In this document: positions 47,601 to 59,600 of the stretch, one piece after another | Layout: each line of letters starts with the position of its first letter | Numbering within the stretch: position 1 is the stretch's first letter | Origin: Calliopum simillimum | Lineage: Eukaryota; Arthropoda; Insecta; Diptera; Lauxaniidae | DNA length: 64,000 nt | NCBI GenBank assembly: GCA_951812925.1 | Contig: OX638370.1 | Span: 122,588,897 to 122,652,896 of the forward strand | Direction: 5' to 3' | Made by a program: the position numbers and the translations under genes | Notes under the pieces: model-generated | The model's input: the letters and a program-made list of their open reading frames with translations, nothing else | What the model was told of the DNA's origin: nothing | Databases searched by the model: none

Positions 47601-50600
47601 TTAATTATACAACAGCTTTTAAGCATTTTTGATATACATATCGATACGTCCAAAGTAAAAGTTGGTAACTCAAAAATCATAGTTTTTATTGTTATGATCA
47701 TTTTCGTATTGTTTTTGATAAAACAAGAGAACCAAAAACAAAAATTGAATAAATACTTTGAAAATCTGTAGTCCAATTGTCACTATTCCAAATTGATTTA
47801 CAGAGTTATTAATAATTTCAAATTTTAATTTGGATAAAAATGAATACGTATGAGTTGTAACTCTAGTTAAAACTTATTTTCTGTTTCAGTAACCAAATGA
47901 TCCATGAGAAAAGTTGGTAACTTAACTTGCCAACTACCATTAAAAAATATTCTACGGACATTACGTTGGTATGTAGTCTTAAAACCACTGATTTTTAAAG
48001 AAAAATTAACTAATAACTTTGGAAGTTAAGTTATCAACGCAATTTGTTAATTTTGTCCCGTGAATAAGTTATCAACTTAAGTTGCCAAGTTTTTGCATGG
48101 ATACCTCACTAAAATATACTTAGGTTGTAACTTCAAAAATTGCTCCCAGCCCTTCAAATTTCAAGCTAGAGGTACCAAAATTTGGTAACTTGAGTAACAA
48201 ACTTTTACGTTGGATGTATCGATATGAGTTCGTCCGATGATAGAAATTAACTAAAAATGTTTCAAGTCTCATGTTGCATCATTTTAAAAATTTTTACATA
48301 TTCTTGTTCAGGGTACTTCTCTCATCATATTCAATTAAATTAAGAAAATCCGTCGAGCACTGTTAATTTTTTAAATTGAATTTTTAATTTTTGGCAAAAT
48401 TGAGTCAAACCAACACTATCTGGAAAAACTGAAAGCAATAAAAAGAAATTTAAATAGTAATTCGTACTTAACTTTTTGATTCTACCGCTTCAGAATTTTA
48501 AGATATCCTTGCCTAATATTTATCAAAACATATATCTTTTTGCTGCTTTCGAAGTAGTGCAAGAAGAATACATAGTATTTTGCAGGGACGTGAACCGGTT
48601 TTGAGCCGGAAAACCGCTTTTTTCTACTAATTAACTGAACCATTAACAGAACCGAAATTTTCACAAATATTTGATCCGAACCGAAAACCGAACCGCTTTT
48701 TATAAAGGTTCAAAGGTTCGTTTCGACCAATTTTCAGTCGACAAATTTTCCATACTTTTTAATTTTTTCTTTTGTTAAATATGGTAATACCATCAATGGC
48801 AATCCATCTTATTTGGCAGACACTTGTCAGAAATTTTGCAGCGGAACCAATATATCTTGGGCGCTGTATTATACCTTGATGAACTATATCAAATTCTCCT
48901 TACTGATTCAGAAAAAAATACTGCAATTGAACATATTATACATGTTATTAATCTAAAATCGAAACTGAATAGTATGCAGGCTACTCTCGGCACGTCAAAA
49001 TCTTCGAAATTAAGTACCGATGAAATTTTAAAAGAAATAGGGAAGAAAGAGACCAAGTTTGATAATCGATCATTAAAAGAAAAAATCAAATCGTTTGATA
49101 ATACAAAGCGTGTTTCAAATAATGTTGATGTTTTAAACTTTTGGAATAACTACCCGGACAAAGAGTTATCTGAATTAGCACAAATTATTTTTGGTGTTCC
49201 AGAAACTCAGGTTTCGGTAGGGAGGGCATTTTCTACCCTAAAATTTATTCTCGGAGACCTGCGAGAAAATATTTTTCTCGTAAATCTCAACTTATTTTTA
49301 TAAACCAAATTTTTTTATTAAATAAGAATTTTTTACTACGTACTTTTAGCGTATGACATAAATTATATGTAAGTACATATGTTATCGGGTTAAAACTACA
49401 ACTAGACATCTACATTTTTTGATATTTTGAGTTAAGTATACAAAAACATAAAGTAAAAATGGCTATAGTATACGCCTCAGCTTAGACGGTTTTTTGAAAT
49501 TTAGTCCTCGTTCAATTTAAATAAAAAATAAAAAGCAGAAAATTTCTAAATCTCTTCCAAAAATCGAATTTGAAAAAACGTAAAAAACTTTTTTCTCAAA
49601 ACAATAAAAATGCAGATGTCTAGTTGTAGTTTTAACCTGACGATATGTTTCTGTATTCTTTTGGATAGCTACTGAATAAAAATAACCAAATATTTATAGT
49701 TTCTTTTTTATTTCCCGAACCGTTGAACCGAACCGAAACCCCGGTTCAAAGTAAGAAAAAACCGTTTTACGAACCAATCCAAATATGCAAAAAGGGTTCG
49801 AACCGCTGAATCGAACCGACCAAATTTTTTACCCGGTTCACTTCCCTGGTATTTTGTCATAAAACCTATTATGTTTATTGAAAGAAGTAATTTTTATTTA
49901 CAAGACCTTTTTTATGTTATATCAATATCTTTTTTTTTGCTGCGAAATATTCTAACCCAGAAATTTAAAAGCGACCAACTAGTTTACTGTCTGCTTCGTC
50001 TGAAGTAGTTTTTATCGTAGCTTCACTTGGAAATTTTGTTCCGCCGACAGAAACATAAATACCGCTGCTTTAACCGTTGTGTCGATCATAGAGCCCACGG
50101 GTACATTTGCAACTTTAATTTTGCTGTATCTTCCAAACGGTTAGTCCGATTGACCTGAAATTTCATGATATCCTCAACCATACACTTTTGCATCATGTGG
50201 AAAAGTTTCATCAAGATTGGAGCAGCAGTTCAGTTGATACAGCCCAAATTCAAGTTAGTGGAATGGCGTCGACTGCTGATGTACCCGGGTACTGGTATGA
50301 AAATTCATACAAATATATAGAAATAAATGGCAAAGTTCACTTTATATTGCTATATCTTCCAAGCGGCTGGTCCAATCTTGATGAAACTTCGTATCGTATC
50401 GTGTAATTGATATTGGTGTGAAATTTCAGGTCAATTGGACCAACCGTTTGGAAAATATAACCCAGTTACTAGAAAATGACCTAGCGTCAACAGCTGATGT
50501 ACCCAGGTACTTCTATGAAAATTCATACAAATATATAGAAATAAATGGAAATATTTAGTTTATTTTATGGAAATTTGTTTATTTATTTATAGAAAATCAT

Positions 50601-53600
50601 TATAATGAAAGTAAAAAATATATTTTATGAATTTTAGCAGCATCTGAGGCATTGTGGATGATCCTTCGAGTGCTCTGCGCACACAGGCTTATTACAAATT
50701 GCACATAATTTTCTCGTTTGGCGTTTTGCAATGCAAATATAGCAGTTTCCTTTTCTTTTTATGCGGCCAGAACTGTCACGTTCCACTTCCTCTTGTGCAC
50801 CAACATTCATCTTCAAGGGCATACCATATATGGCTTCCATAGCGTGTCTAGTAGAAAATATGCGCGTAATATGGCTATTGTCCGCTCTTATATCAATTTG
50901 TGGTCTGCATAACTGATCGCTGAGCTGCTGCAGAAATATCCTACGGCGGTTGGTAGATGGTTTAGATGAAGGTTTCTGCCATTGTCAAGCCATTTGTCGA
51001 TGGCACTGGTCCAGGATTGCAACTTCTTAGAATGTTGTGCGCACGTATTCGTCCAGGTATTGGTGGTATTGACGACCATACATTGCCATCTCTTGCCGTA
51101 TAATAATCACCAGTTTCAAGTGGCGGTTCTTCATACTCCTCGTCTGAATCCCTCTCGTCCTCTGGGTAATACTCAGTTTCCTGGACTGGTTCAATGTCAG
51201 ATGATTCACCACCAATGTCATCAATATTTCCTTCTAAGTTTTCTTGATCTACCGCTTGTTCGTGGTCACTATCTTCGTAGTCAGAAGCCTCAATAATTCT
51301 GCGTATATAGTCACACTGCTCCTCATACGGTAGTGCATTCAATTGACGCGGAGCTAGGCACTCACCATCTGCCATTTTATTTTCACTTTTTATATATTTG
51401 CCGCACAAAATAAATTTTTAGGTCTTTACACTTCAAAAATCGCACATAAACTGACTTATGCATACAAAACTACTCAAAACGAAACCTGTGCAAAAAATCA
51501 TGTTTCTGCCTGCAAAACTGGTTGTACAAGGGTAGGTAGGCAAGATATTCCCAAATACCCTTTTGTTCCTGTTAGTAGACGTGTTTTCCTACACATTCAA
51601 AAAAAAAAATGTTTACATTGAACAAATATTTTATGAGTTATAATTATTCTGCGCAGGTACTAAAAATAGCACTATGAGCAAGAGGGGTTTATTTTAAATT
51701 CAAATATAACGGAATTCTGCGAATGAAAATTCAATGTTAATTATTTTTCTTGGTAAAAAAGGATCAAATTACAAGGATTAAAAAATAATTTGGAAATTGT
51801 TAAATTTTTATGGATTTTGGCAATTCCCATTTTAGGTAAAAATGGATTATTTAGGTACCAAAAAATTTTTTTTCCAAATTATGATAAAAGTTTTGTTAAC
51901 TAGACAATATTTCCAAGAAATACAAAAAAAAAAAACCAGAAAATTACAAGAATCCAGGTAGTAGTTAATATTTGTATATCAAAAGCAACTATCTGCCATA
52001 CAAAACGTATGAAGTACCCGGGTACATCTACTGTCGATGTGGATAAAACCCAACAGCTGTTGACACAACGGTTAATGATGCAGAAAATATTTTATTGGGT
52101 AAGAGGTTCTTCATACCTAATAAAAAAGTTAACATTAAACCAAAGGACCATTTTTGGTTTAAGGACAATTACAGAATTGCAGTCAGGTCCAGAGCGGAAG
52201 CGTTTAAGAATTGGCAATTCATCAGCAATGTTGATACTGAAAGGCTTCCGAAAAGTGGGAAAACTTTTGATAATTTCTAAAGAAAGTGAAAATCAGTCTT
52301 CATCTTCTATTCCAACTGTCTAAATGAACGAACAAATCTTCACTCATCTCGTTGATAATGCTTATCTCTTGGCTAAATTGCTACCCTTCCTTTACTCAAC
52401 GCTGAGAGGAAGTAATTGACTATACCGAGAATCCACTGTGGTGAAGAGTGCCCTTGTAAACCTCAATACTTTTAAAGCTTCAGTGCCGGATGGCGTATCA
52501 ATGTATGTATTGAGACAGTGTGCTTTAACACTGGATCGACCATTTTTGAATCTTTTCACCATTTCCTGCACATGTGGTGAATTTCCATCATGTTGGAAGG
52601 TTGCTAATGTCCAGTCCAGTTAGCTCGCTCTACTAAAGACTTAATGGCGTTCGTCACTGAGACGTGTAACCAATGTAACCTTCTTGTTGAAAGAATGGTT
52701 GTTGCTCTGGATATTTCTTAAACTTTTGATCGATTATGAGATCAGCAACTCTTGACACCCTGGGCATATCGATTAAAGCTGACACGTATATTTGGTGTGT
52801 CAAAAAAAGTGGCCAAGCGCTTCAGTTAACTGAAATGGGGTGAGAAATACTTCATTCCAGTTAATTTTCGGACTAACCTAGATGTCGCACTATCCGGATA
52901 GTTTGTTCTTTGATCGCATGATTAAGTTGTGGAATAATCTCCCTGCGAGCGTTTTTCTTGAAATTTGTGACATTGGTAGATTTAAGAAAAATATTCATCG
53001 ACACTACTCCTTTTTTCTCCCATCCCTCTAACATACTTATATCCTTTTCTGCAGATCAACACTGTGCATTGGATTTAGAGAGGCTATCAGCCTAAGTTAT
53101 AAAATAAATAAATGTGAGTAACTTCACACACAAAAAAAGATGTAATAGATGTCATAACGAATGGAACTTGCTGCCCTTTAATATTATTGGAAATATTGAA
53201 AACATAAATAATTTTTTATCAAAACAATGAAAACTGTTGCAATTATTCAAAGTCAAATTTTTTTTTATTTTTTTTATATCATGTGACGCAATAAACAACT
53301 ATTCCACAGCTTCATTTGGCTTCCAAATACTTTGGCATTTTGACAGCACTTTTCGATTTGCTTCGTCTTTTTTAGAAAAAAAAAAAAAAAATTAAAAAGG
53401 AGCAAAAATGCCCACAGCCCAAACGTGCATCACGATGGTATTTAAATCATTTCTGTAGTCTTCTTTGCCTTACGTCGTGTACTCGCTACCTTTGCTTTAA
53501 TGCATGGTGCTCCTCAAACTTGTTCAGGTGTGACTGAGTTGACGATCAAAACGGTGAATGGAGTCTTATCCTTCGTCAAAAACTATTTACGAAATTGGTC

Positions 53601-56600
53601 TGTTCAAAATCGTGGCTGATTGATAAAAAAATTCAGGTCGAGAGGAATTTATTTTTTCGTACGATGGTGATTATCAAAAATAGCCAAAAATAAAAAATCC
53701 AGTGAAAAATATCCAGTGAAAAACATCAAAAAATTAAAATCCAGATAAAAAATCATCTACAAACTTAGGAGGAACGAGAGTGAGAGATCCTAAATGACGC
53801 ACGAATATTTCGGGAGCTGTCCGATACATCTACATCCTTATAGAGCTTGAGTAAAAGGCATCTCTTGAATATATCGGAAAATAAACTGAGCAAAGTGAAA
53901 GAGAAATCCTCGAATCTGAATTCCATCGAACATATTTTTGAAGGCTTTCATCTCTGCTTTTTCAAAATCAATTAAAATAGATTGAGGTGTAAGTTCCTTT
54001 CTCTGAGATCCAAAGAGAGCAGCTACGTCCTTTACTTGAGATTTAATTGGACATTTTTTATTGGATATTTTTATCTTTGGATGTTATTTTTTGGATATTT
54101 TTTAATGGAATCGAATCGTCTGTAACGCAGAGAAGGAGACGAGGCAGGTATGGATCAGCGTTACCTCTTGAGTTGATTTAGCCATATCTGACCACGGTTT
54201 TGGTAGTCACCTATACATTTGCTTGAGGAGCAACGTTAATGGGATCTTCACAATTTTTAATTTTTCTCATTCTTTCATTTGTAGCTGCTGTTTGTGACAC
54301 TTTTAGCGGTGACGCATGGCGCCCGCTTGGACAACAACTATTTGCCTCCACCGCCTGGTGCTGCTAGTTCTGGTGGTGGCCCTGGTCTGCAGAGTCCTGG
54401 TGGAAACAATGGTTTAGGTGGTTTCAGTGGTGCTGGTGGTCCAGGACGTCCATTTGGCCAACCAAGTGGTGGTGGATTTGGTGGTGGTGGTGGAGGAGGG
54501 GCTGGACGTGGTAGTGCTGCAGGTGCAGGATCAGCACAACCCTCTGGACCACAAATACCTATACTTTCGTACGTCAACGAAAATGATGGTGACGGTAACT
54601 ATCGTTTTAGTTATGAGACTGGTAATGGTATTAAAGCTCAAGAGGAAGGGACCATTAAAAATAAGGGATCGGAAAATGAAGTTGCTTCGGTAATGGGTTC
54701 ATATTCCTATACCAATCCGGAGGGTGAAGTTGTTGAGATTTCATATATCGCTGATGAGAATGGTTTCCAGCCATCAGGTGATGCGTTGCCAACTCCGCCA
54801 CCAATACCGGAAGCAATTGCGAAAGCTTTAGCAGCACAAGGAATTTCGGCAGCACCAGGTGGAGGTTATACTGGTGGACCTGGCGTTGGCGGTGGTGGAG
54901 GAGGCGGCGGCGGTAGAGGCGGTGGTGGTGGCGGTAAGTAATTTTTGCTTTCGGTTTCAATTAAATTGTTCAATAAATTCAAATTTAATTTATTTAATCA
55001 GACAAAATGAAACGTAGCGTAACGTTTGAAAACCTTTTATCAACAATTCTCAATTTTGCGTTCCGTTACGTTACGATTTCATTAATCGCTTATATGGTCG
55101 GCTGTTTAATAGGTTCAAACAGCTGACACGTTACGGAACGTTAAGTGCTGACCAATTCCACGTTTATGCGAAAAAGGCACCTTAAGTTAGTTGAGTCAGT
55201 AAGTTACTTAAGGTTTCTTTTTCCTAGCCGCGTTACAATTTTTTAACGAATGAATATTCACAGAAAATTGTTTTCCATTTCAGGTTATGGTGGAGCTGGC
55301 GGTGGTGCTAGGCCTGGTGGTTACGGTGGTGGAGGCCCTGGAGGCGGTGGAGCTGGCGCAGGTGGAAGCGGTGCAGGCAGCGGAGGTCGTGGAGGAAGTG
55401 GAGGTGGAGCAGGTGCCGGAGGATATGGCGGTGGTGGCGGTTCTGCTGGTGCTGGTGGTCGTGGAGGTAAATTATTTTTATTTAATATTTCAAGGAACAA
55501 ACTTAATTGTGATACAGAAATGGTACCGGAAGGTACTAGATTCAATTTTCCCGGATTAACCAAAACACGTGTTAAGGTCAAAAATATGTTGAAGAAAATA
55601 TTTAATTTGAACGTTTTAAAGCTAAACTTTAATTTTGTTTTTAAAAAACTATAGCAGGAAAATTTGCGTAATAACACATTCTCACTTGCCTGATTAAAGC
55701 GATATTAAATTATGTCCATACTAGCTGTTTTACCCGGCGTTGCACGGGTTTTAATAAGAAGCCACCCTGCAAACAGTGTACTAGGTACAAACGGCGTATG
55801 TATCGGGGACACAAACACGTATTTTTTTTCGTTTGTTTTTGAAATTTACATAGAAATTGCCGTACTCTTTCAATAACGTTTACATTGCTGTCGGGAAAAA
55901 TACAGGCATTGGTTTTGTCGTACCAATACTTGTATTTTATCGGTTACTCGTCCCTGCATAAATACTTAGATACGCATACTGGGACTGTATCGGTTATACG
56001 TATCTGAAATAGTACAAGTACGTTTCTAAATAAGCGTACAGGTACTATGCTCGTTACACGTATCTACAATAATCCGGGTACGTTTCTAAGCCCGCGTACT
56101 GGTACTGTATCTTACAGGTATGCTGATTAAAATCCCATTTAAAATTCCAAAAAAAAAAAAACGAAAACTTGAAGAATTCCATGCGTAACTTTATTTCACA
56201 ATAATGGTGATCACATTTCATCGGCCTTAAAGGCCTAAAAATTACAAATTGGAATGAATTAAATTAAAGTTACAAAATAGTAAAAGCTAGTCTTACTAAA
56301 TAACCATAGAGATATTAGCCAATCCAATGATCTTCCGGAGTGCTTTTCTTGTATTAAAATACTCACTTCTACATGGCTTCTGTGGCTACCATTGTATCTG
56401 TAAATTATATTAGAAAATAATTTACAATAAAATTTTAAATTTGTAATAAATTTATTGTTTAGTTTAAAAACTATGTCCATTAGACTGCCTGAGAGAAACA
56501 TATGAAATGTGCAAAGTTGTAATTTTTTTACTCCCCGTAAAATAGAGATCAAAGAAAGTTAAAAAAAAAAAATAATTGGAATTAGTGGGAAAACTCAGTT

Positions 56601-59600
56601 GGTTTTCGATTATAGTTTCAAAAATGGAATGTCACCCCTTGCTTAGATTCGGCAATATTAAGTTGTTATTTTAATATTCAGAGAAAAATCCAGCAATCAA
56701 AATGGAACACTTCGAACACCTTTTTAAGCACACATAATCCTTCCTTAGTGAGACTAAACTATAACACAAAATTATCCAGAGAAGAATGCATTTCTATAGC
56801 CAGAGTCAGACTTGGAAAAACATTGTTCACCACAAAACATTTATTTGATAGAACCGCTCCAATGGAATGTGAATATTGTACCACTTCACTCACTGTTCAG
56901 CACATTTTAGCTGACTGTCCTGTTTCAAGAAAAAACCAACCAATTCAAAAATTATTAGACTGCAGCATAAAAGATTCCTACAAAATTATTAAAGAATGTT
57001 TAGCGAAACACAGTTTATCTATGACTGATATTTAATATATGTAAATACTTCTATTACTGGTACTTATGGCCCTGTTGCCCCGTACCTTTATACTTCATAA
57101 ATTTACTTATAAAGTAAAATACTTAAATAAATAAATAAATAAATAATTTTTGCGTATTGTTAGGTAAAGTAAGCAGCGTGGGAGATGGCAATTGTCATCA
57201 TAACTTAGGCGATATATGTATAACTTTGTTGTCAACCTATGTGATCCATTTAGAAATTTTTATAAGCTCCAACATGGATTTGGGATTCTATTGAGCAATA
57301 TCTTTTAAAGAGTCGAAGAAGTGACTAAATGTGCTGAAGGCATCTTTTGTAAAGAATAATCAGAAAAAAAAATTTTAACTTTGCACATAAGGGCACTCTT
57401 ATATCCATGGACAAGAGCTAGAAGGATACATTTTGTATGCGAGACTCACCATTAGCTAACTTTTTAAGAAAACTTCTTGAGAGGTATCTTCGCAGAGCAG
57501 ACACTTCAATGTGCAAAGGATTGCAAGCAACTCTTAAAGAAAATAAATAAAGAGTAATTGTATTTTTTTTTAAATTAAAAGATTTCCATCACCAACTACT
57601 ACTCACCCTGGACTAAGATAATCGCTCACCAGTTCACTATGTTGTGATTTCATATTGTCTTGAAATTTAAATTTTGTTTTTTAAATTTGAATACTCAAAA
57701 TTGACAGAAAACTATATGTCGAAAAAATAGCGGTACGAATACCTAGAAAATACAGGAAATGTTCCAGATACTCGTACGTGAAACAAAAATGGAAATAAAC
57801 AAATAAAAAAATAAAAAAATGTAAAAAATTCAAATACAACCCGTACTCATTTTTTGCAGGGCAGATTGCACAAAAAAGATAATAACGAAAACTTTTTTTT
57901 ATTTTTTAAAACAATGTGCCACAAACAGATGCTCCGATATGTTTATTTTATCGGTAAAATTCCAAAAGTATTGCAAAATATTAAAAAATACATTGAAGAA
58001 ATTGGTAAGAGTTCAAGTTTATGGAAAAACGTCTAAAATATCGATAAATGTCCAAAAGTATCGAAATACAAAGAAGAAATCGGTAAAAGCCCAAATGTAT
58101 CGAAAAACATCTAAAATATCGGCAAAAGTCTAAAAGTATAGAAGAACATGTAAAGTATAGGTAAAAGTCCAAATATAACGAAAAACATTCAAAATATCGT
58201 AAAGGTTGAAAAATATCGAGAAACATCCTAAAATCGGTAAAAGTGCAAAAATATTGGAAAACATCGAACAAATAATAATAGTAATAGGTACTTGATTATT
58301 ATTATTATGATAAGTGGCATGTTAAAGACTAAGTTCTTCTATGCGAACGATTCAAATCAATAAAAACTATATATAAAAAAATCAGTGAAAGTCCAAATAA
58401 AGCGAAAAAGATTCAATATATCGAAAAAGGTCCAAAAGTTTCGAAAAACATTGAAACACATCGAAGAAATCGGATAAAGTCTAAATTGATAAAGTTTATC
58501 AAAAAACATCCTATATATCGGTAACAGTTCAACTACATATATCGAAAAACATCCAATACATATATCGAAAGAAGTTCAAAGTTTCGAAAAATAGTGAAAT
58601 AAAATAAAAATTTCTAAAAACCTACCAAATACCGGTAAAAGTCCGAAAGTTTTGAAAAATATTGAAACACATCGAAGAAATCGGCAAAAGTCTAAAAACA
58701 AAACATCCAATATATCGAAACAAAATCAAAAGTTTCGGAAAATAGTGAAATATGTACATCGAAGAAATCGGACAAAGTGCAAGTGTTTCGAAAAACATCC
58801 AAAATATCGAAAAAAGAATTGAAAAATATTGAAAAACATGTAAAACATCGGTAAAAGTCCAAAAATATTGAAAATATTGAGTTGTCATCACTGTCGCTCT
58901 CATCAACAACACAACATCAAGAATAAAAAAAAAAAAACAATAAATGAAAGAGACGGAAAAGACAACAACAACACGTAACTCATGGCACAGCAAGCTATAG
59001 CGACTGAAATGCAAACGAGCATTAAATATTTTTTTTCAACAACTTCATACTAAAAAAAAAGGTTTATCTTATAAAAACCAAAAAAAATAAGTAAGAAATC
59101 CTGTTCCTTATTACACGTAGAACGTTTTAAAAAAAATTATTAAAATCGATTCGGTATATTTTTCACCAAATCGTTACATAGGGTTTTCATATAAGCAATT
59201 TTATATAAATAGTATAGGAAGCACTCCATGCCAAGTGTACCAGCTTAAAATTTTTTTTCCTCCGATTTCGCTCAAATTTGGCAATATGGCAGATCTGGTG
59301 TGCAAAAACAACAATCCGGGAGGATTTGGTCCTAGTACCATTTGTCGTTAAAATACAGGTTGTTGAAGTTGGCGTTTTTAGTCATTTTAATAAAAAGGGT
59401 GTTGTTTCAAAAATTTATAGCTTACACTAAAGTTTGTAAATTGATAAATCTAAGTTACTGGTCCCATTCATTTTGAAGTGTTCTTTTTATAAAAAAATTT
59501 TTTTTCACCAACATTTTTTACACTTAAAAATACTTTTGAATTTTTTTTGAAAAAGTCCCCTTCGATTTTTTTAAAAGTACCTTAAATTAAAGCATAATTT

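Larger units (their letters stand above)
48583..49848 (+). mobile_element. hAT element, 1266 bp, intact ends and perfect 8-bp duplication
   Basis: GTATTTTG flanks both sides exactly (48575-48582, 49849-49856). Termini CAGGGACGTGAACCGG and complement of CAGGGAAGTGAACCGG differ at one base. Subterminal AACCGGTT/GAACCGAACCG motifs could be transposase sites. It holds only the end of a transposase, so it is a deletion derivative, probably mobile in trans when it landed. Confidence 0.93.
32606..54284 (+). other. Cuticle gene intron 1, 21.7 kb, filled with mobile elements
   Basis: Runs from GTGAGT after three codons to TTTGTAG. At least ten separate elements are listed below. No other host gene was recognised within it. 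Confidence 0.7.

Noticed and set aside
47441..47776. 111-residue minus-strand frame and an overlapping plus-strand frame
   Set aside because: AT-rich, no domain, and it overlaps the end of a MITE.
50281..52024. GTACCCGGGTAC at 50281 and 52014 as possible piggyBac ends
   Set aside because: The motif is self-complementary, so inverted and direct copies cannot be told apart, and neither is next to TTAA.
56259..56552. 97-residue minus-strand frame in cuticle intron 3
   Set aside because: No domain recognised on either strand; probably degenerate repeat DNA.
57950..58870. Regular short repeats that might suggest a CRISPR-like array
   Set aside because: Units are degenerate, have no unique equal-length spacers, and the DNA is from a fly.
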